A stretch of 64,000 nt of DNA from Notospermus geniculatus. Taxonomy: Eukaryota > Nemertea > Pilidiophora > Heteronemertea > Lineidae. Positions 33,992-44,473 of this stretch are shown piece by piece (the first letter of the stretch is position 1; each line of letters begins with the position of its first letter). The DNA is taken from the NCBI GenBank assembly GCA_002633025.1, contig NMRB01000035.1, positions 515,345 to 579,344 of the forward strand. Direction: 5' to 3'. The position numbers and the translations under genes are program-made. A model generated the notes under the pieces. It worked only from the letters and a program-made list of their open reading frames with translations. It was not told the origin of the DNA and ran no database searches.

Positions 33992-36900
33992 ATGCAGTAT
34001 TCGAGGATATTCAGCCTGGGAATGGCTCTTGTTTATTTTTTTATATTATTATTCGTTTTTGAAAGTGACGCACGTCGGCCACCAAAAAGTGAAATAGGTG
34101 AGTGTTGTTTTGTTGTGTACTGTTTTATGAGCTTAAAATTGTCCAATTATCATAATTACGTCATTGCACCGTAGCCCATGAGGTAAACGTATACCGGTAC
34201 TTTATTTTTACTACACGTGTGTGCAAAAATGTATTCCCACTGTAGACATGTACATGACATGACATGTTGCATTGAGAATACACAGATACATGTAGGCCTT
34301 TTCATACATGCACACGTACAGTATTCAGATTTCACGTGACGTTGATTTTTTATGTATATGTACATGTACAGGTCCATGTAAATATGGTTGGCCTACTTGT
34401 ACTGGCATAAAAACAGCAGATTGGCATATTCATGTTTTGAGATGCGCGAACGGACCCGATTTGCTACGTACATTTTGTAATGCATTTTTGTAGTTCGTCT
34501 TAGTGCCGCTAGGTGGCACCCTCTATGTCGGGAGTCAAGTAACGCATTTGAGATCCAATACCCTGCTCCATAAAGAAGATACAGCAATTGTTATTCCACA
34601 AATTGCAGGTGAAATGGTTTACAAAAAGGTGAGGCGAGAACCATGCAGTTCCTCACGACCATATTTCACGAAGAAGAACTCCCGTCGTCCACTTGAGCAG
34701 TGTAAGAATCGTTGTTCACGTGACCCCAGGTGCGTCTTTTTCCGTGCTACCGTGCTGATGTGGTCGATGTGCCAATTCTACACTGACCTTTGCTTTGGAA
34801 AGAAGATGAAGAATAAGGGCTACTTGTTTGTTTTTCTGAAACTTCCTAAGAGTTTACATGGTAAGAGATCCTGTGGGTACTTCAATGCAATGTGCACCTT
34901 GTTGACTGGCAATGATAATCAATTCAGAGTCTCGTTACATTTCGTCTTTTCCACCCATTTGACTGTCAAGGCTAAATTTAAAATAGAAACGGGTTTACAA
35001 GGTCAAGGCTAAATATGATGGAAAAAGTAAAAGGCAAGTAAAATTACCAGAGAGATGTCCATCGGAAAGCTCTGGTTGTCGTGATCTTTTCAGGGGCAAA
35101 ATTGATTGAAAGAGCATTTACCGAATGCGTCGATCATGGGACAAGATACGACAAGGATGGAAAGATCAGTTTACGGTCTTGTGCGCTCGCATGTTTGCGA
35201 AAATGGAGGACTTGCCGAGGCTTTGGTTGGAACGTGAAGAATCAATGCTACTTAAAGAATACATCGTGTATGCCTGTCACCAACAGAAAGTCATATCATT
35301 ATTATTACTGTAAGTCACTTTTACCTATCGAATCGTAAATTATTGTCATGTGGCGTAATAACCAGTAGACCGAATCACGACGAAGTATCCGTGCGCTGGA
35401 AAAGGAGTCCGGGAATCACGCGCTTTCTGCGCAAACATGACTTTTTGAAGTTACAGAACAGGATTGGTATATTAGTGGTTCATTTTTTTCAGCCTTTCCC
35501 TTTCCGAAGTTCTTATACCAGCTGATCAGGAGAAGTATGTGTTCCTCTAAGACGGGAACAACAAGGATGCCGTTTTCGTCTCTCCAGGTTCCAGCTCGTC
35601 CGAGATTTCTGCCTGAAATATGCCGATTGCGATGTAACCAGCAAAAACAGTGCAGCTTTTTTGTAGTTTCCAAGAATGCCACAAGGTGTGACTTTTATCG
35701 GAAGCCCCGCTGCTTTGGAATGGAGAAGTCTGGAGGGGGTGACCCTACATTCGTTAAGATACCTTTCAGATTACAAAGTAAGGGAAAATACAGTCATTGT
35801 GTACTCGTCGTTTTGTCGGTCGCCGCCATCTTGGAACTGTATGGTGATTTCGTTCATGCACTGTAAATCCAGGTGACGCGTTTAGCGTTTAGTTTTGTGT
35901 TTACATGTTTAGCAACGAAACACAAATTAACACATTACGTGAATATAACTGAACATATCATCAGGACAGGCGTTCTATCCGCCTAGAAACATACGTCTTG
36001 TTGCCTAAAATGCCGAAATATATCATTTGTTTTACTGTTAATCTAAAGTCTAAACACGAAACTAAACGGGAATATGCAACACTTTTTAAACATCTAAACG
36101 CGATTAGTTTTCCATTAGAAATGAACAGATGACCAAACATGACCTAAACACCGCATTTAGAAAACAGTAAATTTAAATGTCTTGTAAATGTCTTGTTTAA
36201 GTTATAAACATCTCGTTCAGTTTCCCGTAAACACGAAACATGAAGGAATCCTGAACATCGTGTTTAGGGCTGGTTCACGGCTCGGGTGGAATTGGTCAAA
36301 TTTGTAGTTTCGCTATATCTCCCGCCGGCGAATTTTTTCCCCCAGGATAGTTGGTATACAACCCATCAGATGGCAGTATGACGTACAGTATACAATACTG
36401 TTTGTTACACCATGGCCCGTATGCATAAGGCTTCCTTTACATTGAAGTATACGGTATACGAAAACGCCGGTGAACAATGGTTTCACGGTCGTGAATCCTC
36501 GGGAAGCCTTTGTTAATCGGTGTTTTCGTATACCGTATACTTCTATGTAACGGAAGCCTAAAGGTGGAATAAACTTAACTTCACGCTTTATCGTTCAGGA
36601 GGAAATAATAGGGAGGTTTCGAAATCAAACGATAAACGTAAACTTTACGACAACGTTATTTTTCGTACTACACATTAACCAGATTTTATATTGCATTTTC
36701 GGTACAAAAATAACGTTGTCGTTAACGTTTACGTTTATCGTTTGATTTCGAAACCTCCCTAATACAGTAGACAGGTTTTCCGAATTACCCAAAGAAAAAT
36801 TCCAGGCCAGGGCGTGTAGCCCCAGTGGCGTAGTGGTTTAAAGCGTTGGTCCAGATTATGCATGTTGCAGGTGGGCCCTGGATCGAATCTGCCTGCCGGT

Positions 36901-38394
36901 ATTATTCACTCTTTACTGCGTGCCTTTTTATACTCTTTTTTTCCTTCATCTTCCAAGGCTTTTTTTGTCACTTTTTCAGTCTAAATCAGTCGGTTTAATA
37001 ATTTTTTGCCGTCGTGGAAATACATTAATCTATTTCGTTGGAATATGGAAAACTAAACGCGTTTAGATGTTTAAAATCTGTTGCATATTCCCGTTTAGTT
37101 TCGTGTTTAGACTTTAAACATTTTAGATTTACAGTGTGCGCATTTATGTGAAGGACAAATTCCGATTTCGTGGCCAATCACGTAAAGGCCCGTTTACACA
37201 TACAACTTTTCATATGCAACTTCATGCAACTTGTTGCATAAACCTGATGAGACCAAAAAGTTTCATAAAAGTTGCATGTGTAAACGGGCATGCAACTTGT
37301 TGCAACTCGATCACGCTGGATGTTGCATCGATTTTTCTATGTGTAAACCGTCCCAGGTAGTTTGCAACAAGTTGCAAGTTGCTGCAACTTGCAACTTGCT
37401 GCAACCTAGTGTAAACCGCCCTTAAGACGTTGGTATGACCGAGTATTGGCAATTGGGTTATAACCGCCTTGTACGGTCCAACCATATAATGGTTTGAAGG
37501 GGCATACGTGGTCAGTTTTGGGCCATCCTTCTTATAGTATTTGTTCCATTGTTATCAATCATTTGTTTCAGGATATAAACTTCTTGAAGGCCCGCTCTGT
37601 AGACAAGTCGCTAGAGTTCATCGATCAGAGAATTTACTGGAATGCGTCAACATTTGCAACATGTATTGGTGGAGATGTATAGCGTTTGGCTGGACCCTTG
37701 ATAAAAAGTGTTTTATCTTACGAAGGGCGTGCATCCCTAGGAAGTATAAGTGGGGATCTTTGTCACCGTTACTGCTTGAAGAAGTACAGGTAGTTTATGT
37801 TAGAATACTGAAGAGGTTTTTGAGCGCAGGTAAGTCAAAACTATGGAAGTGGTCAAAAACTACAGCATTTCAATCGGGTTCTTGGGGCAAGCATTGTTGC
37901 TTCTGGCCACTAGGTGCCGCCTTAGTATATCTGCAGACATTCCCGTTCTTGACCAGTCCATCAACCTCATTCCTAATTTTCATCTCCGGGCCGAACATGA
38001 CGTCAGACACCCCGGGCTTCATAACACGGTTTGTTTTTGAACGATGGAAAATGATGATGATGATAAAACATAGGGCCGTATTTTAGAACGTTCCTTACCA
38101 TTTAGGTCCACCTTAAATCTATTGTTCTCGATGGTTTTACAATAGACTTAAGGTCGACCTTAACGTTAAGGAACGTTCTGAAATACGACCCATTGCTTCC
38201 TTTCAGGTGCCACAAACGTGGCTGATCGGCCAACCTCGTTACTTGTAAACGGTGACCAACAAGTTCGTAGTTTGGAACCCTGGAAATTAGTCCGAGATGT
38301 GCCCACTAGAGGGATTTGTGCACTTCACTGTTTGAACCAACTGCCATGCTCTTCAGTTTTCTACGAATTTGGTTCTTGTATGATGAATAGATAA
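33992..38394 (+). CDS. Secreted multi-PAN/apple-domain protein (434 aa in the shortest model)
   Basis: Exons: 33992-34097, 34609-34860, 35094-35309, 35493-35777, 37572-37829, 38207-38394. Every internal intron is GT-AG in phase 1, the usual phase for shuffled extracellular modules. Exon 1 encodes a signal peptide (hydrophobic run GMALVYFFILLFVF ending near SDA). Exons 2-6 each encode one cysteine-rich unit with the order C..C-x3-C....C..F....C, for example LEQCKNRCSRDPRCVFF and LLECVNICNMYWWRCIAFGW, as in PAN/apple domains. PAN modules bind proteins or carbohydrates. The product is strongly basic. Exon 6 runs into TAA at 38392. Alternatively a GTATGA donor at 38378 joins it in phase 1 to an exon at 39010-39203, restoring a Cys codon at the junction and giving 493 aa. 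Introns hold many palindromic elements (35859-37425). Confidence 0.8.
34430..34560. repeat. Dispersed repeat fragment in intron 1 of the PAN gene
   Basis: CTACGTACATTTTGTAATGC followed by a GCCGCTAGGTGGC word matches segments at 4600-4690 and, inverted, at 57895-57985. Confidence 0.6.
36419..36562. mobile_element. Palindromic foldback element
   Basis: AAGTATACGGTATACGAAAA pairs with TTTTCGTATACCGTATACTT; the outer parts AAGGCTTCC and GGAAGCCT also pair. Confidence 0.8.
36611..36760. mobile_element. Palindromic foldback element (GGGAGGTTT family)
   Basis: GGGAGGTTTCGAAATCAAAC and its complement at 36741-36760 bound the element; the inner arms contain CGATAAACGTAAAC and ACAACGTTATTTT. A second copy of the same family lies at 57390-57527. 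Confidence 0.85.
36826..36960 (+). repeat. tRNA-derived SINE
   Basis: AGTGGCGTAGTGGTTTAAAG resembles a polymerase III A box and GGATCGAATCT a B box about 45 bases later, followed by a short unrelated tail. It is not a functional tRNA: stems are broken. Confidence 0.55.
37183..37425. mobile_element. MITE with TAAAGGCCCGTTTACACA termini
   Basis: TAAAGGCCCGTTTACACA at the left is matched by AGTGTAAACCGCCCTTAA at the right. The inside repeats TGCAACTTGTTGCA-type words many times. Confidence 0.8.
38073..38191. mobile_element. Palindromic foldback element (GGGCCGTATT family)
   Basis: GGGCCGTATTTTAGAACGTTC pairs with GAACGTTCTGAAATACGACC. It ends 15 bases before the acceptor of PAN exon 6, so it nearly abuts the splice site. 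Confidence 0.8.
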
Positions 38395-39009
38395 TGAAGA
38401 ACGGTGAAAACAGAAAATCGGAGTGTTCTATATCTATATTATTACCGGCGTCGTAACCCTGTTGGATTTTTGCCGGACTTCAAACAGTCAAATTCAGCGT
38501 TCGATTTTTCGGCTTTTCTTGCTGTTATCTCTCTTATGATGTAGACATAGTTACAAAATGTTTAACAAAATTACAAAGCCCGTGGTTCGTTTACTTGTGG
38601 CGTATTTGTTGATCTTGATCGTCGTTTAAATCTGTAGAACATGTTTCTATACAATGACGAGATGTTTATAACCACACACAGCATTTTAACTAATATTGAC
38701 AAATGCTGGTAAATAACAAACCTTTGTACTTCGCCAGAGATTTCTTTGGAGTTTTTTTTCAACATCATTAAAATTGATCGGTTGTGTTTAATGTGATGAC
38801 ACCATAGCCTGCAGACATGAGCATAATAATTACATTTCCCAAATTTTTCCTTTGCAAGAAAAATGGTAGTCATATTCGTTTATTATCACTTTGTTCTGTC
38901 TAATTGCTGGGTGAAGCAAAAACGCTTCCCCCTTCCTGCAACGTTACACACACAAATGTGTGTTAGGATGGGATCCTAGCTACGATAGAGGGCAGCACAC
39001 CGAAACCAG

Positions 39010-39203
39010 GTCCTATGCAATGGACGCCTTTTGTGTGGGAAATTGATCAGGACAGGTGTGAAGGGGAAGAATGTCACATTCTAATCTTTGACAATTGGTT
39101 TCTGTACGCATGCCGCTTATTCCGCCATTCAACAATAGAAGTGGACACTTTTTACAGGGGGACACTTTACTGCTACACCGGGATGTCCATTTTATTTCAA
39201 TAG
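39010..39203 (+). CDS. Alternative terminal exon of the PAN gene
   Basis: An acceptor (GAAACCAG) opens a phase-1 frame of 64 codons ending in TAG. CEGEECHILIFDNWFLYACR has the C-x-F-x-x-C spacing of the second half of a PAN module. Joining to the GTATGA donor at 38378 gives TGT (Cys) at the junction. The polypyrimidine tract is weak, so use of this exon is uncertain. Confidence 0.4.
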
Positions 39204-40000
39204 TTTTAACTACTAGTGACACCTATTGAGGGAGTGGGCTAGGGTCCCCATTGTTCCAACTATAATTGCAGTAGAAAGTGGAAGGAGACCGTTCCGGGGT
39301 GACAGTGGCGATGGTGCGGCCCTCTGGTGTGCAGGGAGGTAGGCCTAGTTCAAATCTTCGCTGCAAGCCAGAGGATGATTCTCAATCACACAGGAATGCT
39401 AAAGACTAACAAATGTATTTGATGTATCATGTATTTGATGTATAATGTATTTGACGGAAAATATACATGTAAATATAACAGTTTTACATACAGTTTTTTT
39501 GGCAATGCATCAGTATCATGTGACATGATGGCTGCCGTGGACCTTGAACATGAGGGTCTCATCATCCCTTCGTGTGCTTCAGAACAAATACATGTGCAAA
39601 ATAATATTGACAAAATCGTCATATATACTTAATTACTATATTGATATCAACAAATACTATAACTGTGATGTGATAACGATCGTAAAACATGTAGAAGATG
39701 TGCTGTTTTAAAATTAAAATTAACGCAAATCTTAACATAAGGAACTGGTATTTTGATTCGATTCCAAGAGGGCACTGTGAGCGAAGTGACGTCACTGCAT
39801 TGCCTTTTCCCTCCGCCAGGCCATATGGTGGAAATTCTTAAGAACCAGCCACCAAATCACGGGATTGAAACGACACAGTAAAATCGATTTCAAGGCCTTT
39901 ATATACTGCATGACTGAGGACGAAACACAAAAGTCCATTCAATAACCGTGTTTTGCACAACCGCTCCCAAAAGACGACATTCTGTACATCACTTTTACAG

Positions 40001-40160
40001 ACAATTTTCGAATGGACTGTTGCGACAACCTTCTGGGTTGGGTATGCAGAGCTGGAGACGGTCGTTCAGTCTACAGGTGTTATTCATCTACATGTACACG
40101 TCTTACCAAGTGGGGAAAAGAGTTTTTCTGCGGCATATCGTACGAGCGCTTGGGATGAAG
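40001..40160 (+). CDS. Orphan PAN-like terminal exon
   Basis: After TCACTTTTACAG the phase-1 frame reads MDCCDNLLGWVCRAGDGRSV and continues to C, C and KWG before TGA. The spacing aligns with PAN exon 5 (NICNMYWWRCIAFG...KWG). It is either a further alternative 3' exon of the PAN gene or a fragment of a neighbouring paralogue. Confidence 0.4.
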
Positions 40161-40545
40161 TATACGAGTATGCATCTATCCATTGTAAGTACACTACTAT
40201 ATTCACTAATTTTTTTCAAAGAAATACCAATGCCACCATTATTTTGAGACAAAGTCGCTCCCAAAACAACTTATGTGCCGCATAGGCTGTTTTGGAACTG
40301 ATAAAATCAATCATACGAGAGATTTATACGATCAGCTGGGTTAAATGCACTGAAATGAAGCAAATGCAACTCGGGCAGTGAGAATGAGTCTGTAGTCTGG
40401 AGTTTAAAACACTTGTAAATCAAAAGTAGGTCATTATGGCGGCTTGCAGCACGACTGACCTAATCTTGATTGACCTTGACCTATTGGGCGTGGAATGATT
40501 AAGTCATTCTACGGCGGCCTAGTGACGTCACATCTAATTTGCTAC

Positions 40546-43500
40546 TTAAGATGCTGGTTTCTGACAGATTGACCAGGCTTTCATCGTACATTTATGATCA
40601 TTCCATTTCCCAAACTGCTTTCGTGTGTTGTCCATAGCAACACATCGTTTGTTCCAAACGTTTTCGGGCTGCCGTGTACCTCTAATCCTGGCCCAGTTCT
40701 CGTACGACGGGGAGCTGCTATCCTCGATCCAGGTCCATCTTCCAACACTGGCTTGTGAGTTCAACCCAATCCACATCCCATGGCGGTGAAGTCTCCTAAA
40801 ATTTCAAGAATTGGCTATTGAAAACATTCCCCATTTCCCCTCATTCCCTGGCACAGTTTTTACCACGGGTAGGCCTATATATCATCTTATTCACCAATGG
40901 GTGTCAACCCAACATGCCGGGTTCAATACCATCAACAAGGGGCTCCTTGATGATTGCATGTATGCTACGGAAATAACTACCTGTATAAACCTAACTTAAA
41001 AACAATGGGCCATATTCATAAAGGGTGTTTAAGACTTAGACGCGTGTAACTACGTCAAATGCATGGTGGAAGTGTGTGCATTTAGTGAAGTTACACGCGT
41101 CTAAGTCCTAAACACCCTTTCTGAATATGGCCCAAAATGTACTTTGTCTCTGGTGATATTTTGTAATGAAGTTATATATAGGCTGAGCAATGGGTGAATA
41201 CCTATAGAGACCTTGCAATGACATCATCCTGGCGGCCATGCTGGAGGGCACAGGCTTTGACAGGGCGCAGAGGTGTGACGTGACCTGCATGAAGTGCACC
41301 ACGCCATTGTTTGACGTAACGTCATTGGGACATGCACGGCTCATTTCTCTGCGCCTCTGCAGCATGTGCCCCCAGCATGGCGGCTTGTGACGTCATTTGC
41401 AAGGCCTCTATATACAGTGTACTTACATATAGGTATGGAAGAGAAAGTTTTGTACGTCTGCCGAGTTGATTGTGGCCAGCGTTGCCCCTTTCAGTACGTC
41501 CTTGCAAAACTTCAGTGCCTTCTGCCAGGTTTTGAGCCCTCTGGTTAATCTGTAACACATGTCACCATGTCGGATCATTTCTCCATAACAGCTGAGGCCT
41601 GGGTTAGGGGTTGGGCCGTTCTTTGGTTTTTTCGTCGTTGTCTTGGTTGTCTCGAGGGCTGCAAGAAATAGAGGCAAAATGTAATAGTGGGGGTATTAAA
41701 AATTTCACTGCTTTTCAGTCGATCTGTAATAGACCCATTCTTAATATTAGACCCATTCTTTATACTTAAGTATAAAAGACGCAAGGAGAGAAATTGAACC
41801 GTCTCCCCTTAAATTTTTCCAAATATCCAAAGAGCACTCCATTGGGGCTAGAATAGACCCTAGATTCGCCTTTCCATTTATCTTCTTGTCTTCATATTTT
41901 TTCACTCCGTCTATAACAGGCCATTTCGAAAGGGAGCGGGTACTGTTACTTTTACACGCTGAAGACTTTAAAAAGGACCTTATTACGTCTCGTTTACTTA
42001 CTTGCCGGTATCTGACAAAGGTGATGAGCAAAACCATTGCACGCTGCATCCGACCAGTCTCCGAGGGTTTCGGTCTCATCATTGATCGACGCACAGTTGT
42101 AAGCGGCATTGACTTCTGGTAGCTTTTTCCCTCGGAACACCCCCCAGTTAGAATACGAGTACGGTGTTCCGTCAGTCCATACCCAGACTCCTTCAGCAGC
42201 GCGGTCATTTAGACCAATCCAGAAAAACTTGCCGTAAACATCGCTGGAAGAAATGAAGATGGGGCTACATGAATTGTTAGTGCTAAAGTAACAAGGATAG
42301 ATGATAGGGATATGCTGACAACATGTTCCAGTTGAACTCATAAATATACATGTACGAGTTGGTCTGAATGGATATCTATGGCCTTTTGCGCGGTGGACTG
42401 CTCAGCTACGGTTCTAATTAAGGCGGGATACACCATCCGATATATTGCATGGGGTCCAAAATGAGGGTTATGTGCTTCTGGCATGATGGATAGAAGAAAG
42501 ATTGGCAAAAATGTTGCCCATTTTGACCCGCATATTGTTCTGAATCTATAATATTGCAAGTGTAGGCCGCTATACAGAGAAGGCCTGGTAAAAATCAATT
42601 GTGTTCAGCAGTCTAGAAGGGATGAGTAAACTTACAAGTAAGTGGTCTTGATAAAATCTTGGACTTGTTGACTTGGGATACTCGCGAGATGGCCGTCAGG
42701 GTGGAGTGTAGCACAGTGTGCCTCTGATGCGGCGAAGTTATGGGTTTCCAAGTGGTAGACGTAGCATTTGTCGAGGAACTTATCATAACCATTGGGGCAT
42801 TCTGAAAATAGGAATTAAATACGAAATGATGTTGACTAATAAAGTCTTGTATATGGCTTTACTTTAAGTAGCATGGGAAAAAGCTTTCGAGACATTATTG
42901 GGCGAATACGTAAAGCAGGAGAAAACCAGTGTTGTCGAAGAGTCACCCACTTGGCCGTACCCGGAATCTCAGGGGCAACAGTCGCAGTTGTTACCACTGG
43001 GCCACCCATGCCTGTGCTAAGTTTGTACAGGGCCCACAAGCAGTTCCATAAGGGAAAAAGCATGGTCCAAAATGGGAGACTTTACTGCCTGTTAGCGGTC
43101 CTTGAATATCACAAAATTTGACGTCACAAATGTAGGCAATGGCATTGTGTCATTATGGATGACGTTGTGGCGTGCGCTTCCGCTCTATGACGTCGAATTT
43201 CCTAACGTTCTTGTACCGCTAACTGGTAGTGGCCTCTAGCGGCAGTAGGCTACAGTCTGATGTAAATTCAACAACCGCAATTTGAGATGTCGGCAAGGCG
43301 TTTTTACTCACCATATCGCTGAGCCTGAACATTGATAGCCTACAAAAAAGAAAACCGGTAATAGACTTTGATGAAATGCGTCAATACAGCTAAAGTTTAA
43401 AATCACCGATCGGAAGTGACGTTACTCCGTGGCACAGGATGGAAATCGTATATGCGGCTCATTCCGCCTTTTTTCGGCACTGATGGGGATTCTAAACTCG

Positions 43501-43955
43501 GATTTCAGAAAACGACAAAAAGCATTGTTTACATCTGGCATTAAGCTGAATGAAGAGTTATAGGCGTGGTCCTACTTGAAAGGGCGCGGTCCTAAAAGCT
43601 GGCAAAAAGAAGGCCACCGACTTCCTTGTTATTCTGAGAATTTTAAAGGGGATATGGATAAATGTAGCAGTGAAGTTTACCGACGACCGGCTCGCGTTCA
43701 TTATCAAGTTGCGGAAATCATTTCCACTGTAGCCAAATTCATTCTGAATTCAATCATCCGTAGTCCGGGACAAATCGTTTTCCTCAGTGCGTTTGTGCAC
43801 TTCTGAATATCAGGTGTGGGGATTTGTCCCAGACAACGGATGACCGAATTTGATTGAATTGGATTTGGCTACAGTGGAGATAAGGACTTAGGAAGTAAAA
43901 ATCAACTTACCAATGCTGAAACCAGCGCAAGGCTGAGAGCAAAATTTAACACCAT
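40546..43955 (-). CDS. Secreted protein with two C-type lectin domains (320 aa, 6 exons)
   Basis: Exons in transcript order: 43955-43911, 43339-43312, 42801-42636, 42243-42002, 41658-41427, 40795-40546, all GT-AG with consistent phases. The signal peptide is MVLNFALSLALVSALAINVQA. CTLD1 (about 25-160) starts ECPNGYDKF and has WIGLNDRAAEGVWVW, GDWSDAAC and FAHHLC. A Thr/Lys/Pro-rich linker (ETTKTTTKKPKNGPTPNP) leads to CTLD2 (about 184-320) with SCYGEM, MWIGLNSQ, QPEN, KWNDHKC and a final SICQKPAS. Each CTLD is split by an intron just before the WIGL strand, which suggests internal duplication. CTLD1 has no EPN or QPD motif. CTLD2 has QPE plus WND, so only CTLD2 is a plausible Ca2+-dependent sugar binder. 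There is no membrane segment; it should be secreted. Confidence 0.92.
41006..41134. mobile_element. Palindromic foldback element in the last lectin intron
   Basis: TGGGCCATATTCATAAAGGG and its inverted partner (CCCTTTCTGAATATGGCCCA) bound arms that also pair over TTAGACGCGTGTAAC. Confidence 0.85.
41201..41412. mobile_element. Inverted-repeat element in the last lectin intron
   Basis: AGAGACCTTGCAATGACATC and GACGTCATTTGCAAGGCCTC pair, together with CGGCCATGCTGG and CCAGCATGGCGG inside. It ends just beyond the donor of exon 5. Confidence 0.75.
42420..42565. repeat. Dispersed repeat, inverted relative to 44319-44473
   Basis: The reverse complement contains GCCAATCTTTCTTCTATCCA followed by a CATGCCAGAAGCACAT word, both also found at 44380-44420. 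Confidence 0.75.
43719..43882. mobile_element. Inverted-repeat element in intron 1 of the lectin gene
   Basis: TTTCCACTGTAGCCAAATTC and its inverted partner at about 43860-43882 bound arms that also contain ATCCGTAGTCCGGGACAAAT and a matching inverse. Confidence 0.8.
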
Positions 43956-44085
43956 TTTGGCCCACCGATGTGCTATCCCTCATAAGCAACTTCCAAAAAA
44001 CGTAGGTCCAGGAATCGAAGGGGGGAAAGACCTTCACTGTAGAAGAACACTTGTAGAGTGAGGAAGAAGTTGGGTGGGTCTTGGA

Positions 44086-44092
44086 TTTATAT
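44086..44092 (-). promoter_or_regulatory. Candidate TATA box of the lectin gene
   Basis: Minus strand ATATAAA lies about 130 bases upstream of the ATG at 43955, leaving room for a 5' UTR of about 100 bases. Confidence 0.45.
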
Positions 44093-44318
44093 CATGATTA
44101 GAACTAAATCATGACATAATCTTAGCTTTGACAAAAGCAAATCCAATAATCTTTTATTTTGAGTTGGCTTTGTTCAGAAAAATGTTGACACAATGTGACT
44201 GTTGTGCCTGTATGTATGAAAGAACAATAAGGTCGATATCGAGGTATGCAAGGCGGGGTTTGGGCTCTCATTTCATACATGAACGTTTGCCGTGGAGAAT
44301 TAATAGAAGTCCACTAAA

Positions 44319-44473
44319 GCGGTCTATCCACGTGCAATATTATTGCACAATATGAGGATCGAAATGGGCAATATTATCGCCAATCTTTCTTCTATCCATT
44401 ATGCCAGAAGCACATGACATCCATTTTGGGCCCCATGTTGTGCAATACATATTGTACCATGGATCGCTTAACC
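44319..44473. mobile_element. MITE-like copy of the repeat at 42420-42565
   Basis: AAGCGGTCTATCCACGTGCAA at the left roughly pairs with TTGTACCATGGATCGCTTAA at the right. The middle matches the inverted copy in the lectin gene. Confidence 0.55.

Larger units (their letters stand above)
35859..37136. mobile_element. Nested transposon bounded by CACTGTAAATC termini
   Basis: CACTGTAAATCCA at 35860 and an inverted ATTTACAGTG ending near 37135 bound a 1.27-kb block. Inner arms (36040-36110 and 37052-37120) share CTAAACACGAAACTAAACGG. Two complete foldback elements (36419-36562, 36611-36760) and a tRNA-like SINE (about 36826-36960) sit inside, so the host element is older than they are. All lie in intron 4 of the PAN gene. 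Confidence 0.6.
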
